In this document: piece after piece, positions 10,207-17,765 of the stretch | How the letters are laid out: the number at the start of each line of letters is the position of its first letter | How positions within the stretch are numbered: the stretch's first letter is position 1 | Origin: WLJO01 sp945889085 | GTDB lineage: Bacteria; Actinomycetota; Acidimicrobiia; Acidimicrobiales; Ilumatobacteraceae | Assembly: GCA_945889085.1 (NCBI GenBank) | Contig: CAMDBM010000002.1 | Coordinates: forward strand, 1-64,000 | DNA length: 64,000 nt | Reading direction: 5' to 3' | The notes under the pieces: model-generated | The model's input: only the letters and a program-made list of their open reading frames with translations | Told to the model about the DNA's origin: nothing | Databases searched by the model: none | Made by a program: the position numbers and the translations under genes

Positions 10207-10854
10207 GTGCCCGGTGGTGACGAGCAGCAAGCGCGTGTGCCGGGCAGCGAGGTGTCGGCGCGCTGGGTGAAGTGGCGCCGCGCGATCAACCTCGACGAGT
10301 ACGACGCACGCTGGCAGCGAATGGTGGACGCTGGCGAGGCGGCGCACGGCGAGGCGGATTTCCTCGACACGCTCGGTGCAGGTGCGGTGCTCGATGCGGG
10401 TTGCGGCACGGGTCGTCTCGCGATCGAACTCGCACACCGTGGTCGCGAGGTTGTCGGCGTGGACCTCGATGTGGACATGGTGGACCGTGCACGCCGCAAG
10501 GCCCCGCAGATCGACTGGCACGTTGCGGATCTCGCCACCGTGCAGCTCGGCCGCACGTTCCCGATCGTGGTGATGGCGGGCAACATCCTGCTGTTCTGCA
10601 AGCCCGAGGACCGTGGGGCGATCGTCGCGAATCTTTCGCACCACCTCGAACCCGGCGGTCGACTCGTCGCAGGCTTCAGCCTCGACGCGCAGGGCTATCC
10701 CGTCGAGCGTTACGACGAACTGTGCGCTGCAGCGGGCCTGGTGCTGGAGGCGCGCTACGCCACCTGGGAGCGAGCACCGTTTGCTGGCGGCGACGGTGCT
10801 GGCGCCGACGGTGCTGGCGGGGACTATGCCGTCAGCATCCACCGCCAGCCCTAA
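10207..10854 (+). CDS. Class I SAM-dependent methyltransferase
   Basis: A 215-residue protein with the SAM-binding motif VLDAGCGTGRLAIEL (about residues 60-74), the acidic VVGVDLD strand, and a later LEPGGRLVAGF strand. The acceptor substrate is unknown. A Gly/Ala/Asp-rich loop near the C-terminus (GGDGAGADGAGGD) is encoded by an imperfect tandem repeat around 10790-10830 and looks like slippage expansion. GTG 10207, seven bases after the HAD stop, is the likely start; GTG 10252 (VSARWVKW) is an alternative. Last gene of the plus-strand run. Confidence 0.72.
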   Translation: MPGGDEQQARVPGSEVSARWVKWRRAINLDEYDARWQRMVDAGEAAHGEADFLDTLGAGAVLDAGCGTGRLAIELAHRGREVVGVDLDVDMVDRARRKAPQIDWHVADLATVQLGRTFPIVVMAGNILLFCKPEDRGAIVANLSHHLEPGGRLVAGFSLDAQGYPVERYDELCAAAGLVLEARYATWERAPFAGGDGAGADGAGGDYAVSIHRQP

Positions 10855-10926
10855 CCCCTCAGGGATCTCGGTCTACTTCTGGCGGAGGGGTCGCCCGATG
10901 TAGACCCAGAACTTGGTGAGGGAGGG

Positions 10927-12525
10927 TTACTTGCCGAGCGAGTCGACGAGGCGGCGGGCAACCACCTTGAGGCACAGGGTCTCGTCGGCACCCTCGAAGA
11001 TGCTGAGCACGCGGGCATCGACGAACAGCCGGCTCACGCTGTACTCCTCGGCGTAGCCGTAGCCGCCGTGGATTTGCATGGCCTCACGGGTAACCCACTC
11101 GGCGGCCTTGCACACGTAGGCCTTCACCATCGAGGCCTCCATCTGGCCCTGACCCTTCGCCATGAGCGTCGCCACGGCGTAGGAGAACTGGCGGGATGCC
11201 TGGATCACGAATGCCATGCGGCCGAGCTTCACCTTCGTGAGTTCGTAGTCGCCCACGGTGTTGCCGAACACGGTGCGGTCCTGGGAGTAGGTGAGCGCAG
11301 CCTCGTACGCAGCCTGCATCACGCCGACGGCGCGTGCAGCGGTCTGCAGACGGCCGTTCTCGAATCCCTCCATCTGGTAGTAGAAGCCCTTGCCCATGCC
11401 GTCCTCGAGGCCGATGAGGTTCTCGGCGGGCACCCACCAGGCATCGAGAGCGATCTCGTAGGAGTGCATGCCGCGGTACCCGATGGTGTCGATCGGGCGG
11501 CCTTCCATCTTGCCGCCACCGGGCTGGCTGAACTGGAAGCCGTGGGCATCGCCGAGCGGCTTGGGCACGATGAACACCGACAGGCCGCGGTGGGTCTTGG
11601 TGCGGTCCGGATCGGTGCGGGCGAGCAGCATGAGCACATTCGCGCGGGCGGCGAACGTGCACCAGGTCTTCACGCCGTTGATCACGTACCCGGCCTCGCC
11701 GTTGGGGCCTGCGGCCGGGGTGCCCGTGACCTTGATGCCGGCAACGTCGGAGCCGTAATCGGGCTCGGTGACGGCCACGGCGCACATCACCTCAGCAGTA
11801 GCGAGCTTGGGCAGCCACTCCTGCTTCTGCTCCTCGGTGCCGCCCTTGACGAGCGCACGCGTGAGGATCTCGGGGCGGGTAATGAGCGAGCCGCCGATGC
11901 CGAGGCTGGCGCGGCTCAGTTCCTCGGTGGCGATGACCATCGCGGTGTACTCGCCGTCGCCGCCGGTGGAGAACCCGCCGTACTCCTCGGGGATCGAGAG
12001 GCCGAATGCGCCGATCTCGGCGAGTCCGCTGATGATGTTCTCGGGGACGTCCTCGTTGTAGCGGTGCACATGCTCGGCATGCGGGGCGATGACCTTGTCA
12101 CCGAACGCGCGGAACGTGTCCTGCACCATCTCGAAGTCGGAGTCCAGATGACGTGGGCCGGGTGTAGCCGCAAGCGATGCGATGAACGACGGGTCGCGGT
12201 ACGTGGCCACGAAGCCGTGTGCCGGTGTGAGCGCATTCGCGTCAACGCCCCACAGCTGTTCGCGCCCGACCAGCTTGCACACGAGGTCGTGAACGGCATC
12301 AGCGACAAAGGCACAGGTGAGCGCGGATTCGACGGCGCCCTTTGCCCCGTAGTCGAGCATCGACCGGGCAGTGGACACGGCGGAGGCGGCATGAGCCACG
12401 TCGTACGCCAGCACCTGCTGGGAGTCTGGTCCACCGAGGTCGGCGAGGCGCCGTACGGCCTTGCCGACAACCCCCTCGGCCAGCTCGATGACGGAAACGG
12501 CAGCCTGCAGATCGTGGGCGGTCAT
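10927..12525 (-). CDS. mcd: (2S)-methylsuccinyl-CoA dehydrogenase
   Basis: FAD enzyme that oxidises methylsuccinyl-CoA to mesaconyl-CoA in the ethylmalonyl-CoA pathway. At 532 residues it carries the roughly 130-residue N-terminal extension peculiar to Mcd, followed by a normal acyl-CoA dehydrogenase fold. Diagnostic stretches include GGGKMEGRPIDTIGYRGMHS, FENGRLQTAARAVGVMQAAY, VTREAMQIHGGYGYAEEYSV and DARVLSIFEGADETL, which I recognise as near-identical to Mcd rather than generic ACADs. ATG 12525 excludes 12 unconserved residues. It is convergent with the methyltransferase and divergent from the LOG gene. No crotonyl-CoA carboxylase/reductase or ethylmalonyl-CoA mutase is in the window. Confidence 0.88.
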   Translation of the reverse strand: MTAHDLQAAVSVIELAEGVVGKAVRRLADLGGPDSQQVLAYDVAHAASAVSTARSMLDYGAKGAVESALTCAFVADAVHDLVCKLVGREQLWGVDANALTPAHGFVATYRDPSFIASLAATPGPRHLDSDFEMVQDTFRAFGDKVIAPHAEHVHRYNEDVPENIISGLAEIGAFGLSIPEEYGGFSTGGDGEYTAMVIATEELSRASLGIGGSLITRPEILTRALVKGGTEEQKQEWLPKLATAEVMCAVAVTEPDYGSDVAGIKVTGTPAAGPNGEAGYVINGVKTWCTFAARANVLMLLARTDPDRTKTHRGLSVFIVPKPLGDAHGFQFSQPGGGKMEGRPIDTIGYRGMHSYEIALDAWWVPAENLIGLEDGMGKGFYYQMEGFENGRLQTAARAVGVMQAAYEAALTYSQDRTVFGNTVGDYELTKVKLGRMAFVIQASRQFSYAVATLMAKGQGQMEASMVKAYVCKAAEWVTREAMQIHGGYGYAEEYSVSRLFVDARVLSIFEGADETLCLKVVARRLVDSLGK

Positions 12526-12622
12526 AGTTCCACAACCTACCGAGCAGACCGCCCGCAACACTCCGTCGGCGACCGCCTCATAGATGGCCGCAGGGGAGGG
12601 CGTCGGGCGTCAGACTGGGTCG

Positions 12623-13180
12623 ATGCGGATCTGTGTGTACTGCGGCTCGAGCAAGGGCCCCGAGACCTTCCAGCGACTGGCCGTGGAACTAGGCGCCGAG
12701 ATGGCCAGCCGGGGGATCGGGTTGGTCTACGGCGGGGGTGACGTCGGTCTCATGGGGATCATTGCGGACGCCGTGCTCGCCGGTGGTGGTGAGGTGATTG
12801 GGGTGATCCCCGAGGCGATGATCCCCTTCGAGGTGGCCCACCGGGGGCTGAACGAGCTGATCGTCGTGGACTCGATGCACGCCCGCAAGTTCAAGATGGC
12901 CGAGCTGTCCGACGCGTTCATCGCCCTGCCGGGTGGGTTCGGCACACTTGACGAGATCTTCGAGATCCTCTCGTGGAACCAGCTCGGCTACCTGCGCAAG
13001 CCGGCGATCTTCCTCGACGTCGAGGGGTTCTGGGACCCGATGTTTGCCCAGATCGACGTGATGAGCGAGGCGGGTCTGTTGCGCCCCAAACACCGTGGGC
13101 TGGCGCAACGAGCAGGGTCGGTTGCGGAGGCGATCGATCTCGCAGCCGCCGCCCCGCCGCCCACCGAGTCCAAGAAGTAG
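12623..13180 (+). CDS. LOG family protein (cytokinin riboside 5'-monophosphate phosphoribohydrolase type)
   Basis: A 185-residue Rossmann-fold protein of the LOG/TIGR00730 family, often misnamed lysine decarboxylase. The N-terminus MRICVYCGSS, GLVYGGGDVGLMG, SMHARKF and the active-site motif PGGFGTLDEIFE are all present. The known activity is hydrolysis of N6-modified AMP to free base and ribose 5-phosphate; in bacteria it may be nucleotide salvage or repair. ATG 12623 matches the family N-terminus. It runs convergently into the P450 gene 13 bases away. Confidence 0.88.
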   Translation: MRICVYCGSSKGPETFQRLAVELGAEMASRGIGLVYGGGDVGLMGIIADAVLAGGGEVIGVIPEAMIPFEVAHRGLNELIVVDSMHARKFKMAELSDAFIALPGGFGTLDEIFEILSWNQLGYLRKPAIFLDVEGFWDPMFAQIDVMSEAGLLRPKHRGLAQRAGSVAEAIDLAAAAPPPTESKK

Positions 13181-13193
13181 CGGAGCCCGGGGG

Positions 13194-14390
13194 TTACTCG
13201 CCGAAGGTGACCGGACACATGCGCGGCCCGCGCACCTGACCGCCGGCCCAGGTGACTTCTGCGCCCTCGGTAAGGCCGAATTCGGGGATCATTGCGAGCC
13301 ATTCCTCGACGGCCACGCGCAGTTCCATGCGAGCGAGGTTGGCGCCTGCGCAGCGGTGGATGCCCGATCCGAACGCGATGTGGCGGTTCTGCTCGCGGTC
13401 GAAGTCGACCACGTCGGGGTTCGGGAACACGTCCGGGTCCCGGTTGGCAGCCGGGAACGCGAGCAGCACGTTGTCGCCCTTGTGCATCGGGCAGCCGTTG
13501 TACTCGAAGTCCTCGGTGACGATGCGGGCCATGGTGACCGGCGAGTACGCGCGGAGCAGTTCCTCGAGCGCGAACGGCATGATCTCGGGGTCGTCGATGA
13601 GCCGTTGCCGGTCGGCGGGGTGCGTAGCGAGGTGCCACAGTGCGGAACCGATGGCGCTCCAAGTGGTATCCACCCCGGCGAGGAGTGTGAGCGCTGCCGT
13701 GCCGAGCACGTGGGCGTCGGGAATGGCCTCGCCCTCCACCTTGGTGTGCGCAAGCTCGCTGATGAGGTCGTCGCCCGGGTTGGCCTTGCGCTCTTCGAGG
13801 GCCTGCATGAAAAAGGTGAAAATATTGATCTGCCCGCGCTGGAGGCGCTCGGGGTCGTAGGCGAACTCGAGGACGTCACGCACCCAGCTCGTGAAGTCGT
13901 CCGACATCTCGGCGGGAACGCCGAGCACCTTGGCGATGATGCGCACCGGGATCTGCTGGGCGTAGTCCTGTGCGGCGTCGGCCTTGCCATCCTCGATAAA
14001 GCCCCGAATGAGGCTGCGGCACAGTTCACGCGTAATGACCTCGTACTCGGCCACCCTGGTGTGGGAGAACCAAGGGAGCAGGAGACGACGCGACCAGGTG
14101 TGCACCGGCGGGTCACTGGTGATCGGCGGGAGACCCATCGGGAACGGGTCCGGCGCGCCCTCGGGTGCACGGATCACGCCGACCTCGGCAGAGCTGAAGT
14201 GCTCGACATCGTGGGCGATCGCCACGACGTCGTCGTACTTGGTGGGCAACCACGATCCGCCCCAGCGATCCGTGTGGGCAACCGGGCAGGTGCCGCGCAG
14301 TTCCTCGTACACGGGGTACGGGTCCTTCACGAACTCCGGGTCAACCACGTCGTAGTCGGTTGCCCAGTTCAGGTGGTTCGGTGTGGACAC
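13194..14390 (-). CDS. Cytochrome P450
   Basis: A 398-residue soluble bacterial P450. The I-helix oxygen-activation motif LLAGVDTTWSA, the K-helix ExxR (EELLR) and the heme loop GSGIHRCAGANLAR with thiolate ligand Cys347 are intact. Start is GTG 14390, preceded by a strong GAGGAGGAA ribosome binding site. Substrate unknown. No ferredoxin partner is adjacent; the small ferredoxin at 29863 belongs to a type that often serves actinobacterial P450s, which is only a suggestion. Confidence 0.92.
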   Translation of the reverse strand: MSTPNHLNWATDYDVVDPEFVKDPYPVYEELRGTCPVAHTDRWGGSWLPTKYDDVVAIAHDVEHFSSAEVGVIRAPEGAPDPFPMGLPPITSDPPVHTWSRRLLLPWFSHTRVAEYEVITRELCRSLIRGFIEDGKADAAQDYAQQIPVRIIAKVLGVPAEMSDDFTSWVRDVLEFAYDPERLQRGQINIFTFFMQALEERKANPGDDLISELAHTKVEGEAIPDAHVLGTAALTLLAGVDTTWSAIGSALWHLATHPADRQRLIDDPEIMPFALEELLRAYSPVTMARIVTEDFEYNGCPMHKGDNVLLAFPAANRDPDVFPNPDVVDFDREQNRHIAFGSGIHRCAGANLARMELRVAVEEWLAMIPEFGLTEGAEVTWAGGQVRGPRMCPVTFGE

Positions 14391-14536
14391 GGGATTCCTC
14401 CTCGGATCCGGCGGACTGGGCCGGACTGCGCAATCCTAGGCAACGGTGTGCCGAACGTCACGAGATTAGTGATGGGTGTCATGGCCGCCCACACAGTCCC
14501 GACGCCGTTTCTGGGTGGAGAGTACGGTGGCACCCA

Positions 14537-14683
14537 ATGCCAGCGCCGTCCGATCCGTCGTGCCTTGAGCGTTTGGTCGACACGTTGTTCAACCCCGCCG
14601 TTGCGCAGGTGCCGAAGGTCGATGCGGCACTCGCCGGGATCGTGGGATGCCTCGCCCCGTTTGCTGGATCGGCTAGCAAATGA
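14537..14683 (+). CDS. Possible small protein (48 aa) coupled to the flippase gene
   Basis: An open frame of 48 codons from ATG 14537 whose TGA stop overlaps the ATG of the next gene (ATGA at 14680-14683), the usual sign of translational coupling. The product is mildly hydrophobic with three cysteines within roughly 30 residues and no recognised domain. It may equally be a chance ORF in the leader of the downstream gene. Evidence is only the coupling and codon use like the neighbours. Confidence 0.3.
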   Translation: MPAPSDPSCLERLVDTLFNPAVAQVPKVDAALAGIVGCLAPFAGSASK

Positions 14684-15816
14684 GTGTGGACGAGACCGTG
14701 ACACCGAGGCGAACGCGCCGGCGCCACTGGTGGTACGTGCGCGGAAGCCTCAAGGTGATGGCGTCGTTCTTCGTCTTCTGGTTCCTCATCCTTCCGCTCA
14801 TCCCGGGCTTCCGGAAGGCGAGCAGCGACCTGCAGAACTCGAACTTCTGGTTCCTCGGCGTGGGCTTTGTCCTCGAGGGCGTCGCCCTGTTCTGCTACTC
14901 GATGCTGACACACGCCGCGCTCGGGGCGCCCTCGCCCAAGCCACTGCGGTTGTTCCGCATCCAGCTGTCGACCCGGGCGGTGTCTTCACTCATGCCTGGT
15001 GGGTCGGCGGCAGGTTCCGCACTCGGCTACCGCTTGCTCACAACCTCGGGGGTTCCGGCAGCAGACGCCGGGTTCGCGCTCGCCACCGTGGGCCTCGGGT
15101 CTGCCGTGATGCTCAACATCTTGCTGTTCTTCGCGTTGATGGTGTCCATCCCGCTTCGCGGCTTCAACCCTGTCTACGGCTCGGCTGCGGTGGTCGGGGT
15201 CATCCTTCTGATGTTCTCGGCCGGTGTCGTTGTCGGCCTGCTGCAGGGCCAGACACGCGCCGAGCGGCTCGTGCGCTGGGTCGCACGGCGGCTGCGCTTC
15301 GACCCGGACCGCGCGGTCGCTGTCATCCGTCACGTGGCCGATCGCATGCGGTACCTCCTGAGGGACCGCCAGCTGTTGGCACGTGTCGCGGTGTGGGCGG
15401 CGCTCAACTGGTTGCTCGACGCGGCGGCCCTCTGGTTCTTCCTGCGCGCGTTCGGCGGTTCCATCGCCGTGGACGGCCTGCTCGTGGCGTTCTGTCTGGC
15501 GAACGTGCTGGCCGTCATCCCGATCACCCCGGGCGGCCTCGGGATCGTCGAGGGTGTCTACATCCCCGCACTCACCGGGTTCGGCCTGACTCGAAGCCAG
15601 TCGTCGCTCGGCGTGCTCGGCTATCGGCTGGCCCAGTACTGGGTGCCGATGCTGATCGGTGGTCTCTGTTACGTCTCGCTGCGAGTCGGCCCGTGGTCGA
15701 TGGAGCGCCGGGACCGCCTCGCCCGACTGCGCCAGGTGGCCCATGACTCAATCATGGACACCACCGACTCGCTGGAGTGGGCCGAGAAATACGCACAGCG
15801 CCGTCCGGGCACGTAG
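14680..15816 (+). CDS. YbhN/UPF0104-type flippase-like integral membrane protein
   Basis: A 378-residue protein with an N-terminal basic stretch (RRTRRRHWW) and about eight transmembrane segments, matching the lysylphosphatidylglycerol synthase TM region / UPF0104 family. Family-typical pieces are the PGGSAAGSALGYRLL loop and the late VIPITPGGLGIVEG motif, close to the family's conserved (P)GGLG(V/I)xE signature. Relatives are thought to flip lipid intermediates, but the cargo is unknown here. No soluble synthase domain is attached. Confidence 0.8.
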   Translation: MSVDETVTPRRTRRRHWWYVRGSLKVMASFFVFWFLILPLIPGFRKASSDLQNSNFWFLGVGFVLEGVALFCYSMLTHAALGAPSPKPLRLFRIQLSTRAVSSLMPGGSAAGSALGYRLLTTSGVPAADAGFALATVGLGSAVMLNILLFFALMVSIPLRGFNPVYGSAAVVGVILLMFSAGVVVGLLQGQTRAERLVRWVARRLRFDPDRAVAVIRHVADRMRYLLRDRQLLARVAVWAALNWLLDAAALWFFLRAFGGSIAVDGLLVAFCLANVLAVIPITPGGLGIVEGVYIPALTGFGLTRSQSSLGVLGYRLAQYWVPMLIGGLCYVSLRVGPWSMERRDRLARLRQVAHDSIMDTTDSLEWAEKYAQRRPGT

Positions 15817-15828
15817 CGTTTGGGTCCT

Positions 15829-16344
15829 ATGACCGTCCACGATCGCCCCTTCGGCCGCTGCCTCGAAGACTTCGCAGTTGGTGACATCTACCGGCACTGG
15901 CCCGGCAAGACCATCACCGAGTACGACGACCACCTCTTCTGCATGATCACCATGAATCATCACCCGTTGCACACCAACGACTGGTTTGCGGCCAAGAGCG
16001 TTCAGGGTCGCAATGTGGTGGTCGGCAACCTCGTGTACTCCCTCACGCTCGGCATGAGTGTCCCCGACGTGAGCGGTGCCGCCATCGCCAACCTCGAGGT
16101 GGAGACGCTGCAGCACAAGTTCCCCACATTCCACGGGGACACCATTCACGCCGAGACCCGTGTCCTCGACGTGCAGGAATCGAAGTCTCGCAACGACCGC
16201 GGTGTCGTCACCGTCGAGACAAAGGCGTTCAACCAGGACGGCAAGGAAGTGTGTTACTTCCGCCGTCGCGTGATGGTGTGGAAGCGCGAGTTCGCCCCCT
16301 CGCGGGAGCGCCCGTATGACGGCCAGGACGTCTGGGCCGGCTGA
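15829..16344 (+). CDS. mch: MaoC-type mesaconyl-CoA hydratase
   Basis: Predicted to hydrate mesaconyl-CoA to beta-methylmalyl-CoA, the step between Mcd and Mcl in the ethylmalonyl-CoA pathway. The 171-residue single hot-dog protein begins FEDFAVGDIY-like (LEDFAVGDIYRHWPGKTITE) and contains FCMITMNHHPLHTN, the R-hydratase-like Asp/His region, and PTFHGDTIHAETRVLD. This is the actinobacterial short form found next to mcd and mcl in streptomycetes, not the 340-residue proteobacterial double form. ATG 15829 is nine codons-worth of bases inside the longest frame and has the conserved N-terminus. Confidence 0.8.
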   Translation: MTVHDRPFGRCLEDFAVGDIYRHWPGKTITEYDDHLFCMITMNHHPLHTNDWFAAKSVQGRNVVVGNLVYSLTLGMSVPDVSGAAIANLEVETLQHKFPTFHGDTIHAETRVLDVQESKSRNDRGVVTVETKAFNQDGKEVCYFRRRVMVWKREFAPSRERPYDGQDVWAG

Positions 16345-17203
16345 TCCCGCGTTGAGCATGGCCGACCTCGTCGGCCGTGTGCTGGCGTGGGGTTTGCCCC
16401 GCATGCGGGATCTGCCGTGGCGGCAGTCCCGGGACCCGTGGGGCATCCTCGTCGCAGAGGTGATGGCCCAACAGACGCAGGTGGACCGGGTGGTGCAGCG
16501 CTGGGGCCGGTTCCTCGAGCGCTTCCCCACTCCGGCCGCGTGCGCAGCCGCACCGCTCGGTGACGTCCTGCGCGAGTGGCAGGGCCTCGGGTACCCGAGG
16601 CGAGCAAGGCATCTCCACGAGTCAGCGAACCGCGTGGTGGAGCTCGGCGTATTCCCGTCCACGCTTGACGGGCTGCTGAGCCTGCCCGGGGTCGGTCAGT
16701 ACACGGCGCGTGCGGTGCTCGCCTTCGCGTTTGAGTCGCCGGCGGCCGTGGTGGACACGAACATCGCACGGGTGCTCGCAAGGACGGTGGGGGAGCGGCT
16801 CACGGCGAAACGTGCGCAGTCGATTGCCGACGAACTCTGCCCGCCCGAGGATTCGTGGGTGTGGAACCAGGTGATCATGGACCTCGGTGCCGTCCTGTGC
16901 AGGCCAGCGCCTCGCTGTGCTGAGTGTCCGATCCAGCAGCAGTGCGTATGGACTGCGTCGGGTCAGCCGGATCCAGACCCTGCGATCGGCACGGCCGGCG
17001 TCAGTGGCAAGCAGGCGCGTTTCGAGGGATCGGACCGTCAGGCCCGCGGCCGACTGATGGCGAGGCTTGTTGTGGGCCCCCTCTCGGCTGCCGAGGCTGC
17101 GGCCGCGATGCAGGTGGACGCAGAACGCGCCGAGCGACTCGTCTCGGCGCTCGTCGCCGAGGGTCTTGTTGTCGGCAACGGTGAGTCGCTCCGGCTGCCC
17201 TAG
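16316..17203 (+). CDS. mutY: A/G-specific adenine DNA glycosylase
   Basis: Base-excision repair enzyme removing adenine opposite 8-oxoguanine. The 295-residue protein has the HhH-GPD fold: VAEVMAQQTQV with catalytic Glu, LPGVGQYTARAV hairpin, VVDTNIARVLAR with catalytic Asp, and a [4Fe-4S] loop with Cys195, Cys201, Cys204 and Cys210. The first cysteine spacing is x5 rather than the usual x6. The C-terminal NUDIX-like 8-oxoG recognition domain is absent, as in many short actinobacterial MutY proteins. ATG 16316 overlaps the hydratase gene by 29 bases; ATG 16358 is a plausible alternative. Confidence 0.87.
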   Translation: MTARTSGPADPALSMADLVGRVLAWGLPRMRDLPWRQSRDPWGILVAEVMAQQTQVDRVVQRWGRFLERFPTPAACAAAPLGDVLREWQGLGYPRRARHLHESANRVVELGVFPSTLDGLLSLPGVGQYTARAVLAFAFESPAAVVDTNIARVLARTVGERLTAKRAQSIADELCPPEDSWVWNQVIMDLGAVLCRPAPRCAECPIQQQCVWTASGQPDPDPAIGTAGVSGKQARFEGSDRQARGRLMARLVVGPLSAAEAAAAMQVDAERAERLVSALVAEGLVVGNGESLRLP

Positions 17204-17210
17204 GGCCTGC

Positions 17211-17726
17211 TCAGCGGGTCACGGAGCGAAGGATCTCGGCGAAGGCCTCGTCGGCCTTGGCGCGCATCTCGTCGTCGGTGCGGTCCTGAATGGGATGTGG
17301 CACGAACACGCTCGCCGGCGTGAAGCCGAGTGCCGCTGATTGCGCCTCGGCGGCCTGAACGAACTCGGTGGAGGCAATGAACATGCCGACCACACCGCGG
17401 GACTCGAGATCACTGATGTCGTGCACACTGCACGACGTACAACTGCCTCAATCGGCGAGTGCTTCGATAACCACCTGGCACTGGCTGGCGATCTCGTGGC
17501 GGAGGTCCACGGGGGCCGGCTTGGTGAAGGTGGGCTTCTTGAAGCGTTTCACCTTCGCCCCGACCTCGGTGAGACGCTGCTCGAGCCGGTCGAGGAACAC
17601 GTCGCCGCGCGCCTTGGAGATGTCGAGCAGACCGACGGTCATGCCGGACAGCGTCGTCGGTCGCTCGAGGAGCGTCCGGTGGGCGACGGTGCGCTCACTC
17701 GTGGGATCCAAGATGGTCGTGGTCAC
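17211..17726 (-). CDS. UGSC family selenoprotein (in-frame UGA = selenocysteine)
   Basis: Conventional gene calling splits this into two ORFs at a TGA (17448-17450), but read through it gives one 171-residue protein with the active motif U93-G-S-C96, followed by T-S-C99. The downstream half has the family landmarks GVVGMFIASTEF and VFVPHPIQDRTDDEM. UGSC proteins are a known selenoprotein family in which Cys replaces Sec in many species (CGSC); function is unknown, presumed redox. A perfect hairpin follows the UGA at bacterial-SECIS distance. Start is GTG 17726 with GAGGAG eight bases upstream; a TTG at 17750 is less likely. It lies 39 bases downstream of a thioredoxin-fusion gene in the same operon. 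Sec machinery (selABCD) is not in the window. Confidence 0.88.
17418..17436 (-). promoter_or_regulatory. Candidate bacterial SECIS hairpin
   Basis: On the coding (minus) strand, eleven bases after the UGA comes GTCGTGCA, loop GTG, then TGCACGAC: a perfect 8-bp stem with a 3-nt loop that begins with G. The apical loop starts 19 nt after the UGA, inside the 16-37 nt window described for bacterial SECIS elements, which also require a loop guanine. SelB would be expected to bind here. Confidence 0.75.
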
Positions 17727-17765
17727 GTGCTCATCTCCTCGTGTCGTCAATTCTGTGTCGTCGGT

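Noticed and set aside
10855..10926. GGTCTAC...GTAGACC inverted repeat between convergent genes
   Set aside because: The arms are 7 bp with a long loop and no U-tract; the second possible pairing (TTCTGG/CCAGAA) is not nested with it. Not a convincing terminator.
13095..15746. 883-codon plus-strand open frame across P450 and flippase genes
   Set aside because: Spans two real genes on both strands and a promoter region; amino-acid composition is that of a shadow frame.
17448..17450. Premature stop making a pseudogene of the UGSC gene
   Set aside because: The stop sits exactly at the Sec position of the UGSC motif, the frame stays open and conserved afterwards, and a SECIS-like hairpin follows.
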